A stretch of DNA of 19,006 nucleotides from Pseudomonadota bacterium (lineage in GTDB: Bacteria; Myxococcota; UBA9042; PHBI01): contig SYAK01000514.1 in the NCBI GenBank assembly GCA_005788935.1, positions 1 through 19,006 on the forward strand, read 5' to 3'. A program made the position numbers and the translations under genes. Below, one piece after another: positions 7,477 to 14,895 of the stretch (positions are counted from its first letter, which is position 1; the number at the start of each line of letters is the position of its first letter). The notes below the pieces were generated by a model, which saw only the letters and a list, made by a program, of their open reading frames with translations, made no database searches and was not told the DNA's origin.

Positions 7477-8133
7477 TCAGTCGGGCCGCACGTTGTCGCG
7501 GCGGTCCTCGCGGCGCTCGCGACGGTCCTCGCGGACCTCCGCCTTGTCGCCCTGGACCTCAGCCCGCGCGAGCTGGAGCGCCTGGTCGATGAGGCCGCTC
7601 TTCTCGGTCAGCGCGGCGGGGGCCTTCTGTCCGCGGAGGGCCTGGAAGCGGGCCCGGATGGCGAGCTTCCTGTCGAGGGATGCCACCTCGCGACGATTGT
7701 CGGCGCGGTCGTCGGCGAGATCGCGCCGGTCATCGGCGTGGTCGGCGGCGTCACGCGCGGCCTTGACCGGGCGCCCCTTGACGACGTCTCGCACGACCTC
7801 GCGACGCTCCTTGCCGGCCTCGCGGCGTGACGCGTTGACCTCCTGCTGCTTCTCGGCGACCTCGACGCGGGACTCTCCGATCTCGAGGTTCAACTCCGCG
7901 AGGAAGCGGTCCTCGATCGCGTCGAGGCGTTTCGGCTGATTCTTCGCGATGGCGTCCTTGTACTCGGCCGAGATGTTGTCGAGGCGGGCGCGGTCCCAGC
8001 GGTCGTTGGCGAGCTCCCGCTTGTCCTCACGGACGGCCTGGTTGTTCTTGGCGCGCTCGGCTGGAGGGGCGGCTGACGCGATGGCGGGGGTGAGCAGCGA
8101 GGCGATGACGGCGGAGACGATGATGCGCTTCAT
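7477..8133 (-). CDS. Secreted, highly charged coiled-coil protein
   Basis: I do not recognise a family for these 218 residues. Residues 1-22 are a clear Sec signal peptide (MKRIIVSAVIASLLTPAIASA) with cleavage near ASA-AP. The rest is almost entirely charged helix, rich in Arg, Asp, Glu, Ala and Lys. It carries short imperfect repeats such as DDRRDLADDRADNRREV and, at the end, REDRRERREDRRDN. This predicts a long periplasmic or exported coiled coil or a metal- or polyanion-binding rod. ATG 8133 has AGGAAG eight bases upstream. It follows the ATP-grasp gene on the same strand but is separated by 136 bases and a dyad, so it probably has its own promoter (TTGACG at 8199-8194 is a candidate -35). 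Confidence 0.8.
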   Translation of the reverse strand: MKRIIVSAVIASLLTPAIASAAPPAERAKNNQAVREDKRELANDRWDRARLDNISAEYKDAIAKNQPKRLDAIEDRFLAELNLEIGESRVEVAEKQQEVNASRREAGKERREVVRDVVKGRPVKAARDAADHADDRRDLADDRADNRREVASLDRKLAIRARFQALRGQKAPAALTEKSGLIDQALQLARAEVQGDKAEVREDRRERREDRRDNVRPD

Positions 8134-8239
8134 GCTGACTTCCTTTGCCCGGATGGTGCGGGCGCGGCCTGACGTTCACCCGCTCTCGGGCGTTCGTCAA
8201 CCGACTGGGGACGCGCCAAGGACGTCGCGAACGCCCCAA

Positions 8240-8267
8240 TATTCCCGGAAATCATACCCCGGGAATA
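8240..8267. promoter_or_regulatory. Nine-base inverted repeat after the ATP-grasp gene
   Basis: TATTCCCGG (8240-8248) and CCGGGAATA (8259-8267) are perfect inverted repeats around a ten-base AT-rich spacer. It starts two bases after the ATP-grasp stop, so it could be that gene's terminator, although no U tract follows. It also lies about 105 bases upstream of the secreted-protein start and could be an operator with half-sites about two helical turns apart. Confidence 0.55.
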
Positions 8268-8269
8268 CG

Positions 8270-9181
8270 TCAGCCCGCCCAGACGACCGCCGCGATGGCC
8301 TCTGCGAGCGCGGGCGCGGCGTCGGGACTGAAACGCAAAAAGAGCTCGGGCTCGATCAACTCGAGCTCCATCAGCGCGAGCGACCCGCGGGCGTCACGGA
8401 CGGCGTCGACGCGCGCATAGGCGGGCTGCGGGGCCACGGCTGCGACCGTCGCCTCGGCGAAGGCGACCTCCTCCGGTGTCGGGAGGTGCGGCAGGACGCG
8501 CCCCCCGTGGTCGTCCTGTACCCGAAAGTCGCCCGGTTTCGGAGTCTTCCGGACGGCGTGCCGGACGCGCCCGGCGATGACCACCAGTGAAATCTCGCCA
8601 GCCGCCAGCACCGACGCCTGAAACGGCTGGACCAGGTAGCGCTCACGGCGCATCGCGGCAATGAGCTCGGGGGCTGGTTGCGCGAAGGCGGCGGGACCGA
8701 TGCGGAAGGTGTCGCGCGCACCGCCCGAGACCGTCGGCTTGGCGATGAGCTCGTCCGCGTCGAACGCTGCGGCGATTGCGCGAAGATCGGGGAGGGGACC
8801 GGGCTCGACGACCCGCGTCGGGACGATTGGGACCCCACGGCCTGCAAGATCGAGCAGGTAGCGCTTGTCGAGGTTCCAGGCGACCGTCGGCCACGGGTTG
8901 ACGAGCCGGGTCCGAGCCGCGAGACCGGCGAGCGCGTCCACGAACGCGTCGAGCCGGGTGTGGTAGTCCCAGGTCGCCCGGATGACGGCCGCCGCGAACG
9001 GTCGGGCGAGCGCCTCCGGGTTGTCCCACGCGACCCGCTTGGCCTGCAGCCCGACGGACTCGAGGGCCGCCGCGAGGCGTGCGTCCTCGTCGCGAATCTG
9101 CTCGGAATACCACGCCCAAGGGGTGTCGGCAGGGCCAAGCCAGGCGGCTTCGTTCAGCAGCGCGACGGTCGGCGGGCCCAT
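8270..9181 (-). CDS. ATP-grasp carboxylate-amine ligase-like protein
   Basis: The protein has 303 residues. The N-terminal half matches the pre-ATP-grasp pattern of RimK/glutathione synthetase-like ligases related to DcsG of cycloserine synthesis: IRATWDYHTR, then NPWPTVAWNLDKRYLLDLAGR. The ATP-binding lysine and flexible loop are in LIAKPTVSGGARDTF. YLVQPF and GEISLVVI follow, and the metal-binding acidic run is MELELIEPELFLRF. The family joins a carboxylate to an amine or similar nucleophile with ATP. The substrate here is unknown. ATG 9181 has GAGGA upstream. The gene begins ten bases after the cytidylyltransferase stop, so the two are almost certainly co-transcribed and may act in one pathway. 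Confidence 0.82.
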   Translation of the reverse strand: MGPPTVALLNEAAWLGPADTPWAWYSEQIRDEDARLAAALESVGLQAKRVAWDNPEALARPFAAAVIRATWDYHTRLDAFVDALAGLAARTRLVNPWPTVAWNLDKRYLLDLAGRGVPIVPTRVVEPGPLPDLRAIAAAFDADELIAKPTVSGGARDTFRIGPAAFAQPAPELIAAMRRERYLVQPFQASVLAAGEISLVVIAGRVRHAVRKTPKPGDFRVQDDHGGRVLPHLPTPEEVAFAEATVAAVAPQPAYARVDAVRDARGSLALMELELIEPELFLRFSPDAAPALAEAIAAVVWAG

Positions 9182-9191
9182 CGGCGAGTCC

Positions 9192-9932
9192 TCAGGCCTC
9201 ACGCGCCTGAATTGCAGGCAGGATGCGCGCGAGCGCCCGCTCGAGGTGGCCCTCGTCATCGATTTCGCACCACGCGAGGTCGTCGATCTTGCGCAGCGGG
9301 ATCGGGTGCAGCTCGCGCGAGACGCGGACGAGACAGCCCTCGTAGTCGAGCTTCGGGCGCGTCGCGAGCTCGGCCTCCATGAAGGCGCAGGCGGCCCGGT
9401 AGGTCTCGCGCGAGATCTTCGAAATCCCGACGAGCTCGCCGAAGACCGGCCCGAGGGCGTCGCGGTTCTTCGACAGATTGAAGAGGTTTCCGGCGGCGTC
9501 GGCCTCGATCCAGACCTCGTCGCGGGAGTCGGTGAAGCCGCTGACGAGCACGACGTCCCGACGCGGGTCCTCGACCAGGGACGTCAGGGCGCGCTGTTCG
9601 TACAGGAGGTCCGACTCGAGCAGCACGAAGTCCTCGTCGAGCAGTCCGCGCAGGCTGTAGAGCGTGTACATGCTGCCCGTCGTCTCGAAGCGGTCCGAGC
9701 GGCATGTCTCGATCGCGAATGTCCCGCGATAGCGCTCGGCGAGCGCGTCATAGTGCTCGGCCAGGTAGCCGGTTCCGATGACGAGGCGCTCGAACCCGGC
9801 CGCACGGATGCGGGCGATGCTGCGCTCGATGAGGGAGACGCCCTCCACCTCGAGGAAGCCCTTTGGCTGGTCCTGAGTGCGGCCCTTCAGGCGAGAGCCG
9901 AGGCCGGCTGCGACGATGACTGCGGTGCGCAT
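9192..9932 (-). CDS. Nucleotidyltransferase resembling phosphonate/phosphocholine cytidylyltransferases
   Basis: The protein has 246 residues with a Rossmann-like nucleotidyltransferase fold. The nucleotide-binding loop is VIVAAGLGSRLK, followed by PKGFLEVEGVSLIERSI. VIGTGYLAEHY, ETTGSMYTLYSL, VLLESDLLYE (metal-binding acidic residues) and GELVGISKIS give a pattern I associate with LicC/PntC-type cytidylyltransferases acting on phosphocholine or aminoethylphosphonate. The exact substrate is inference, and hexose-1-phosphate is less likely. ATG 9932 is chosen because GGAGGA lies five bases upstream and the fold starts at residue 2. It sits between a membrane-anchored protein and an ATP-grasp ligase on one strand. 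Confidence 0.8.
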   Translation of the reverse strand: MRTAVIVAAGLGSRLKGRTQDQPKGFLEVEGVSLIERSIARIRAAGFERLVIGTGYLAEHYDALAERYRGTFAIETCRSDRFETTGSMYTLYSLRGLLDEDFVLLESDLLYEQRALTSLVEDPRRDVVLVSGFTDSRDEVWIEADAAGNLFNLSKNRDALGPVFGELVGISKISRETYRAACAFMEAELATRPKLDYEGCLVRVSRELHPIPLRKIDDLAWCEIDDEGHLERALARILPAIQAREA

Positions 9933-9980
9933 GAGGTTCCTCCGGGCGATCTTCAACGACGCGACGGGCGTTACCACGTC

Positions 9981-10002
9981 GTCACCCCCGCGTCACCCCC
10001 GC
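9981..10002. repeat. Tandem 11-bp duplication at a stop codon
   Basis: GTCACCCCCGC occurs twice in a row (9981-9991 and 9992-10002). The second copy holds the stop codon of the membrane-anchored protein gene (9995-9993 on the minus strand). It looks like a recent slippage duplication of the gene end and has no clear function. Confidence 0.8.
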
Positions 10003-10742
10003 GCGTCCTTCACGATGCGGTCCCAGGTGCGGGGGCGTCGCCACCGCAGCGGGGTCGGGTAGAATGCGAGGAGCCCGAATACGATCGTGCCTACGGCGAA
10101 GACCCGCAGGACACCGAACCACCTTCGGCGCGAGGCGGTACGCTCCAGGGCCTCGAGGACATGGCGCGCCGCGACACCAGCCTGCCACTCGCCCGTCTGC
10201 AGCGCCTTGTCCGTGACCTCCGCGAGCCCCGAACGCGTGTCCGCAATCTCCGGGTGGGTCAGCCTGGGGAGCTCTCGCTGGATGGCCCGAACCTCGTCGA
10301 GTGCCGCACGAAGGTTCCCGTGCCGGTAGGCCCACGGGTCTCCCTCGTGGCCGTTGACAGCCCCGCGCCTGCCGCGCCAGCGAATCTCGGGGTCTCGGTC
10401 GTAGACCTCGACGTCGAAGTCCGCCGAGGGCGCCCCCAGACCCACGATGCAGGCCAAGGCCCGCCCGAACCGGTCAAGCAGCGCCTGGGCGAGGATCGCC
10501 TCCGCCAGGAACGCAGGGTCCGGCCGCTCCGGAGGCGCCGTCTCGAGCGTCGCGAGCTCCTGGCGCGCCTCGCTGGCGTAGCGCGCCGCGAGCGCCTCGA
10601 GTTGTGCCGCGTGTGCGAGACTTGCGCCGTCACGGGCCGTTGCGCGCCGCATCGCGGCCGTGTCGGCGAGCCCCTGCGCCCGCGCCTCGAGCGTCTCGAG
10701 CGCATCACGGCCCTGCGGGTGCCCCATGCGTCTCCTCGCCAC
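9993..10742 (-). CDS. Unrecognised protein with a C-terminal membrane anchor
   Basis: I do not recognise a family for these 249 residues. The first 90 are Ala/Arg/Glu-rich helix, probably coiled coil. The middle has aromatic, charged segments (DFDVEVYDRDPEIRWRG, NGHEGDPWAYRHGNL) and more helices. A single hydrophobic helix, VLRVFAVGTIVFGLLAF, lies near residue 220 and is followed by a basic tail, so the protein is probably anchored by its C terminus with the bulk in the cytoplasm. GTG 10742 has GGAGGA seven bases upstream. ATG 10727, in the same frame with GAGGAG four bases upstream, is an equally fair start. It precedes the cytidylyltransferase by 60 bases on the same strand and may be the first gene of that operon. 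Confidence 0.6.
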   Translation of the reverse strand: MARRRMGHPQGRDALETLEARAQGLADTAAMRRATARDGASLAHAAQLEALAARYASEARQELATLETAPPERPDPAFLAEAILAQALLDRFGRALACIVGLGAPSADFDVEVYDRDPEIRWRGRRGAVNGHEGDPWAYRHGNLRAALDEVRAIQRELPRLTHPEIADTRSGLAEVTDKALQTGEWQAGVAARHVLEALERTASRRRWFGVLRVFAVGTIVFGLLAFYPTPLRWRRPRTWDRIVKDARG

Positions 10743-10956
10743 GCGCGATTCCTCCGTGGTGTCTCAGCGGAGCTTTGGTTCCTGCGACGATGCTGCCGTG
10801 CCTGCTTCGAGGCTGTCAACCGCGCTCCGCGCGGGGCCGCCGAGGCAGCTCGGCAAAAGCCTCGTGGGCGAACGCGACATCGGGCTCGGCGAGGGGTCGA
10901 CGCGCGCCGCGAAAGGTGGCATGAAGCGGCGGACTGGCTCATCGCAGGGGGACACG

Positions 10957-12024
10957 ATGCAGATCGCGATCACGACGACGACGCAGCCGAGGCCACGGCC
11001 CGAGGGCCCGCTCGGATTCGGGCAATACTTCACCGACCACATCTTCCGTGTCGACTGGACCGACGGACGCGGCTGGCATGACGCCCGCATCGTCCCGTAC
11101 GAGCCGCTCGCGCTCGACCCGGCCGCGTCGGTGTTTCATTACGCCCAGGCCGTCTTCGAAGGCATGAAGGTCTTCCGCGGCGACGACGGCGCCATCCGCC
11201 TGTTCCGTGTCGACCGCCACGCCGCGCGCCTCGCCGACAGCTGCGACAAGCTCTGCATCCCGACCCTCGACGCCGAGTCCTTCGCGGCGGCTGTCGCGGC
11301 GCTTGTGCGGACCGACGCGAGCTGGGTGCCGGCCGCCTCGACGGGTGGCGCGCTCTACCTGCGCCCCTTCGTGGTCGCGACCGAGGCGTTCCTCGGCGTG
11401 CGGCCCGCGAAGACCTACGCCCTCATCATCATCGCCTCGCCCGTCGGCGCCTATTACGAGCGCGGCTTCGCGCCCGTCCGCATCTGGGTCGAGCGCGAGG
11501 CGGCCCGCGCGGTCCGCGGTGGCGTCGGCAGCGCCAAGGCGGCGGGCAACTACGCGGCGAGCCTGAAGGTCTCGATGGCCGCCAAGAAGCGTGGCTACGA
11601 CCAGGTCCTGTGGACCGACGCGCTGACGCACGAGTTCGTCGAAGAGGTCGGGACGATGAACCTCTTCGCGGTGATCGGCGACGAGGTCGTCACGCCGCGC
11701 CTCGACGACGGAACGATCCTGCCCGGCATCACGCGTGACAGCGTCCTCGCGCTGCTGCGGGCGAGAGGCCTGAAGGTCACCGAGCGCCCTCTGCGCCTCG
11801 CCGAGCTGCGCGCGGCCCACGCCGACGGGACGCTTCGGGAGGTCTTCGGGACCGGCACTGCGGCCGTGGTGTCGGCGGTTGGCACCCTCGGGACGACCGA
11901 CGGAGACCTGACCATCGGTGGTGGCGAGCCCGGGCCGCTGGCACGCGCCATCCACGCCGAGCTGACCGGGATCCAGAGTGGCGCCTTGTCCGACTCGCAC
12001 GGGTGGACCCGCGTCCTCGACTGA
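10957..12024 (+). CDS. ilvE: Branched-chain amino-acid aminotransferase, class II
   Basis: The protein has 355 residues. This PLP enzyme does the last step of Val, Leu and Ile synthesis, transferring the amino group of glutamate to the 2-oxo acid. It belongs to the longer BCAT subgroup seen in actinobacteria and eukaryotes: FGQYFTDHIF, FHYAQAVFEGMKVFR, GALYLRPFVVATEAFLGV, and the cofactor lysine Lys194 in GSAKAAGNYAAS. EEVGTMNLF and EVFGTGTAAVVSAVG bind PLP phosphate and substrate. ATG 10957 has GGGGGA upstream; ATG 10921 in frame would add 12 atypical residues. The 214 bases upstream, shared with the divergent membrane-anchored protein, hold a short dyad CCGCGC-TCC-GCGCGG (10820-10834). The gene is separate from the ilvBNC block. 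Confidence 0.95.
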   Translation: MQIAITTTTQPRPRPEGPLGFGQYFTDHIFRVDWTDGRGWHDARIVPYEPLALDPAASVFHYAQAVFEGMKVFRGDDGAIRLFRVDRHAARLADSCDKLCIPTLDAESFAAAVAALVRTDASWVPAASTGGALYLRPFVVATEAFLGVRPAKTYALIIIASPVGAYYERGFAPVRIWVEREAARAVRGGVGSAKAAGNYAASLKVSMAAKKRGYDQVLWTDALTHEFVEEVGTMNLFAVIGDEVVTPRLDDGTILPGITRDSVLALLRARGLKVTERPLRLAELRAAHADGTLREVFGTGTAAVVSAVGTLGTTDGDLTIGGGEPGPLARAIHAELTGIQSGALSDSHGWTRVLD

Positions 12025-12121
12025 AGCCGGCGCCGGGTACCTGGGGTACGGCCCTCGCTGACGCCGGAGGGTCGCACCCCCACCGTCATGCCCGGACGGC
12101 GCGGGCAGGAGCAGCAAGCCC

Positions 12122-14116
12122 ATGGCCATCGACACCGGACCTGACGCGACCGTCGAGGCCCTCGCCGCAGAGATTCGGCGCCACAACGTGCGCTACTTCG
12201 TGGATCATGCGCCGGAAATCTCGGATGCGGCCTTCGACCGCCTTGTCGAGCAGCTCAAGGCGCTTGCTCCCGACCACCCAGCGCTCACCGGATTCGTCGA
12301 GGACGTTGCGGACGCGGCCGGCCTGCTCGAGCACCGCTTCAGCATGCTGTCGCTCGACAAGGCCTACGACGAGGCCGGCGTCCTGAAGTGGGCGGGGTCC
12401 TTCGACGGTCCGGTCGTGGAGGCCCCAAAGATCGACGGCATCGCGGCGTCGCTGCGCTATGACGCGTCGGGCGCCCTCGTCGCCGCGGTCACGCGTGGCG
12501 ATGGCCGGCAGGGCGAGTTGTTCACGGCGAACGCGCGCCACATCCGGGGCATCCCGCAGCGCATCGCCTCGGGGCCAGCCGAGATTCGCGGCGAGGTCTA
12601 CCTGCCGCTTGGCGTCTTCCGGGAACGCTTTGCCGGCCAGTTCGCCAACCCCCGCAACACCGCCGCGGGCGCCATCAAGCAGAAGAACCCGACGAAGACC
12701 GCGGACTACGGGCTCGCGTTCTACGCCTACAGCCTGAAGGAGACGCCGCCCGGGGTTCGGGTGGAGCTTCTCTCCGAGGCGCTCGACTGGGTGGCGGCGC
12801 AGGGCTTCGAGGCCGTCCCGTGGCGCACGGTCGAGCGCTCGGACATCGAGGCCGGCTACCAGGCGTGGCTCGCCCGTCGCGCGGCCCTCGACGTCGAGCT
12901 CGACGGGGTCGTCTACACGGCCGACCGCATCGGCGAGCAGGCCCGCCTCGGCGAGACCGCGCACCACCCGCGCTGGGCGATCGCCTACAAGTTCCAGGGC
13001 GAGTCGGGCGAGACCCGCATCCGCGAGATCTTCTGGTCGGTCAGTCGCTCGGGGGCCATCACGCCGATCGCCCACGTCGAGCCGGTCACGCTGTCGGGCG
13101 CGTCGGTGTCGCGCTGCTCGCTGCACAACCTCGCGATCCTGCGGAACCTGGGCGCGAATGTCGGCGCCCGCGTCATCGCCTCGCGCCGCGGCGGCGTCAT
13201 CCCGCACATCGAGGTCGTCCTCGAGCCCGGGCCCGACGCCGTCCTCATTCCCGACCGTTGCCCGGTCTCGGGGCACCCCGCCCGCGTCGACGGCGACGTG
13301 CTGATGTGCAGTGAGCCCGAGGCCTGCGGGGCGGCTCAGATCGGGTCGCTCGGCCACTTTTTGCGCGCCGTGGGCGTCGAGGGCTTTGGCCCGAAGATCC
13401 TCTCCCAGCTCGTCGAGCGCGGCCTCGTTTCCCAGCCAGCCGACTTTTACCGCCTCGATGTCGTGCGGCTCGCAGACCTCGAGCGTCTCGGTCGGAAGTC
13501 GGCGGAGAATCTCGTCGCACAGGTGCAGGCCCATCGCGTGATCGCGCTGCCACCGTTCCTCGAGGCCCTCGGGGTTGACGATCTCGGCGCGGTCGCCTCC
13601 CGCAAGGTCGCCGAGGCCTTCGGTACGGTCGAGGCCGTCTGCGCCGCATCGCGCGAGGCGATCGCCGCCATCCACGGACTCGGCGAGCTCACGGCGGAGT
13701 CCATCGCGTCCGGCCTCGAAGCGAGTCGTGAGGTCATCGACCGCCTGCGCGAGGTCGTGACGGTGACGCCGTGGGTCGACGAGGCGCCGCGGGTGGCGCG
13801 TCCAGACGGTGATCCGGTCGCGGGCCGCTCGTTCGTCTTCACCGGCAAGCTCGCGAGTTCCGACCGCAAGACCGCCCAAGGCCTCGTGATTGCGCGCGGG
13901 GGCCTGACGCCCGAGGATGTCACCCGGACCCTGGATTATCTCGTCGTGGGTGATGACGGATCTCCGTTGCTTGGCGGCGGGGGCGCGCTGAGCTCGAAAC
14001 AGAAGAAGGCCGAGAAGCTCGTCGCCGAAGGGGCGGCGCAGCTCCGAATCATCTCCGAGCGAGACTTCCACGCGATGCTCGCGGCCCCAGGGCCGAACGA
14101 GGCTGCGGCGGACTGA
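12122..14116 (+). CDS. Divergent NAD-dependent DNA ligase (LigA-like)
   Basis: The protein has 664 residues in the full LigA layout: Ia domain (about 5-60), adenylation domain with Lys103 in K-I-D-G, OB fold (SVSRSGAITPIAHVEPV), zinc finger, helix-hairpin-helix domain and C-terminal BRCT (about 570-655). It should seal DNA nicks using NAD. Several usually fixed residues differ. The Ia-domain His of the Y-H pair is Phe26, the Tyr of DAEYD is Phe38, and the lysine of the DGVVIKV motif (E. coli Lys290) is Thr266. The zinc finger reads C380-P-V-S383, then C396 and C402, so one cysteine is missing unless nearby His385 substitutes. Lys290 of this protein (AIAYKF) is kept. It is probably an accessory paralogue beside a normal ligA elsewhere. 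AGGAG lies ten bases before ATG 12122. Confidence 0.9.
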   Translation: MAIDTGPDATVEALAAEIRRHNVRYFVDHAPEISDAAFDRLVEQLKALAPDHPALTGFVEDVADAAGLLEHRFSMLSLDKAYDEAGVLKWAGSFDGPVVEAPKIDGIAASLRYDASGALVAAVTRGDGRQGELFTANARHIRGIPQRIASGPAEIRGEVYLPLGVFRERFAGQFANPRNTAAGAIKQKNPTKTADYGLAFYAYSLKETPPGVRVELLSEALDWVAAQGFEAVPWRTVERSDIEAGYQAWLARRAALDVELDGVVYTADRIGEQARLGETAHHPRWAIAYKFQGESGETRIREIFWSVSRSGAITPIAHVEPVTLSGASVSRCSLHNLAILRNLGANVGARVIASRRGGVIPHIEVVLEPGPDAVLIPDRCPVSGHPARVDGDVLMCSEPEACGAAQIGSLGHFLRAVGVEGFGPKILSQLVERGLVSQPADFYRLDVVRLADLERLGRKSAENLVAQVQAHRVIALPPFLEALGVDDLGAVASRKVAEAFGTVEAVCAASREAIAAIHGLGELTAESIASGLEASREVIDRLREVVTVTPWVDEAPRVARPDGDPVAGRSFVFTGKLASSDRKTAQGLVIARGGLTPEDVTRTLDYLVVGDDGSPLLGGGGALSSKQKKAEKLVAEGAAQLRIISERDFHAMLAAPGPNEAAAD

Positions 14117-14146
14117 CGGGAGCGGTGGAGGATCCGTCGTGTCGGC

Positions 14147-14621
14147 TCAGGAGGCCCGCCGGAGGGTCTCGCGCAGGCCGAGGGCGACCTCGAGACCGGA
14201 CCCGTGGGTCAGATCGGCGACGACGAAGATGGCGGCCTCGACCCCGAGCGCGTCCGCGACGACCCCGGCGATGAGCGCGCCCGCGGCGTGGCCGAGATTC
14301 CGCCACAGCCGGTATACGCCAATCACAGTGGCGCGCGTGGCAACCAGCCCGCGACGAGGACGGGCTTGCGGCCGATGCGGTCCGACAGGCGGCCGGCGGC
14401 GTAGTTCGTGAGCGCCTTCGAGACGCCGAAGACCGCGATGAACGCGAGCATCGCCGTGTGGCCAGCGAGCTGGAAGTCGCTCTCCGCGAGGGCGGCAGAA
14501 TGGCCCGCTCGAGGCCGACCATCGCGCCGACGAACGCGTTGACGAGCACCAGCAATGAAGACTGCCGCCCGTTGGCGCCGAGCCCCAACCTGAGGCCATC
14601 AAGGGTGTCGTGTCGATGCAA
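14147..14621 (-). pseudogene. Decayed MFS transporter
   Basis: Fragments of one major facilitator transporter lie in all three minus-strand frames. The start is TTG 14621, with AGGAGG at 14632-14627. The first frame gives the first membrane helix (SLLVLVNAFVGAMVGLERA). A second frame, over about 14460-14340, gives FIAVFGVSKALTNYAAG and the MFS loop motif RLSDRIGRKPVLVAGW. A third frame, from about 14335 to the stop, gives VIGVYRLWRNLGHAAGALIAG and the terminal LRETLRRAS. About 158 codons remain of a usual 400 or so, so the middle helices are deleted at the second junction near 14340. The pieces look only lightly diverged, so the decay may be recent. It converges on the ligase gene. Confidence 0.85.
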
Positions 14622-14654
14622 GCGGGCCTCCTGTCCGGCGTCGCGTCGCGAGAC

Positions 14655-14691
14655 ATGTCCCGCGATGACACATGTCGCATCCGCGGGACAT
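14655..14691. promoter_or_regulatory. Ten-base perfect inverted repeat upstream of the MFS relic
   Basis: ATGTCCCGCG (14655-14664) and CGCGGGACAT (14682-14691) flank a 17-base spacer. Two ACATGTC words, at 14653-14659 and 14670-14676, add a 17-base direct repeat, and the first forms the palindrome GACATGTC. It lies just before the relic's ribosome binding site, so an operator or leader hairpin of the lost transporter is the simplest reading. Confidence 0.5.
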
Positions 14692-14766
14692 CCGAGACGT
14701 CCGCGATGCCCCGAGGCGTCGCTGTGAACAGTCGTAAAAACAGATACTTGCTTTAAATTCGTGTTC

Positions 14767-14800
14767 GGCCCGAGGGTGGCACGAAACGTGCATTCGGGCC
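14767..14800 (+). promoter_or_regulatory. Strong two-tier hairpin in the ilvB upstream region
   Basis: An outer stem, GGCCCGA (14767-14773) with TCGGGCC (14794-14800), encloses an inner stem, GCACG (14779-14783) with CGTGC (14787-14791), closed by an AAA loop. The 5' internal loop reads GGGTG. No U tract follows. If transcription starts in the AT-rich island just upstream, this would be an early leader structure of the ilv operon. Confidence 0.5.
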
Positions 14801-14866
14801 TGCCGCCGGCACCCGGGGATGCGGAGCGACGGCGTCGCCGGAGGCCCGCGAGACCAGACCGGAGGC

Positions 14867-14895
14867 TTGACACACTGGCCCATCGTGAACACTGT
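14867..14895 (+). promoter_or_regulatory. Candidate ilv operon promoter
   Basis: A perfect -35 hexamer TTGACA (14867-14872) is followed after 17 bases by CACTGT (14890-14895), a poor -10. It lies about 80 bases before ilvB. The strength of the first box and its location favour it, and the weak second box limits confidence. Confidence 0.35.

Noticed and set aside
8982..11081. A 699-codon open frame on the plus strand across the minus-strand cassette
   Set aside because: It covers the ATP-grasp, cytidylyltransferase and membrane-anchored genes in antisense and then runs into ilvE. The minus-strand frames have clear family motifs and this one has none.
12086..14071. A 661-codon minus-strand frame opposite the DNA ligase
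   Set aside because: The plus strand encodes a complete ligase; the opposite frame is a codon-bias artefact without motifs.
14773..14786. A true T-box riboswitch for the ilv operon
   Set aside because: Only the first ten bases of the T-box word match, the remainder does not, and no Stem I or specifier loop is visible. It is kept only as a low-interest observation on the hairpin.
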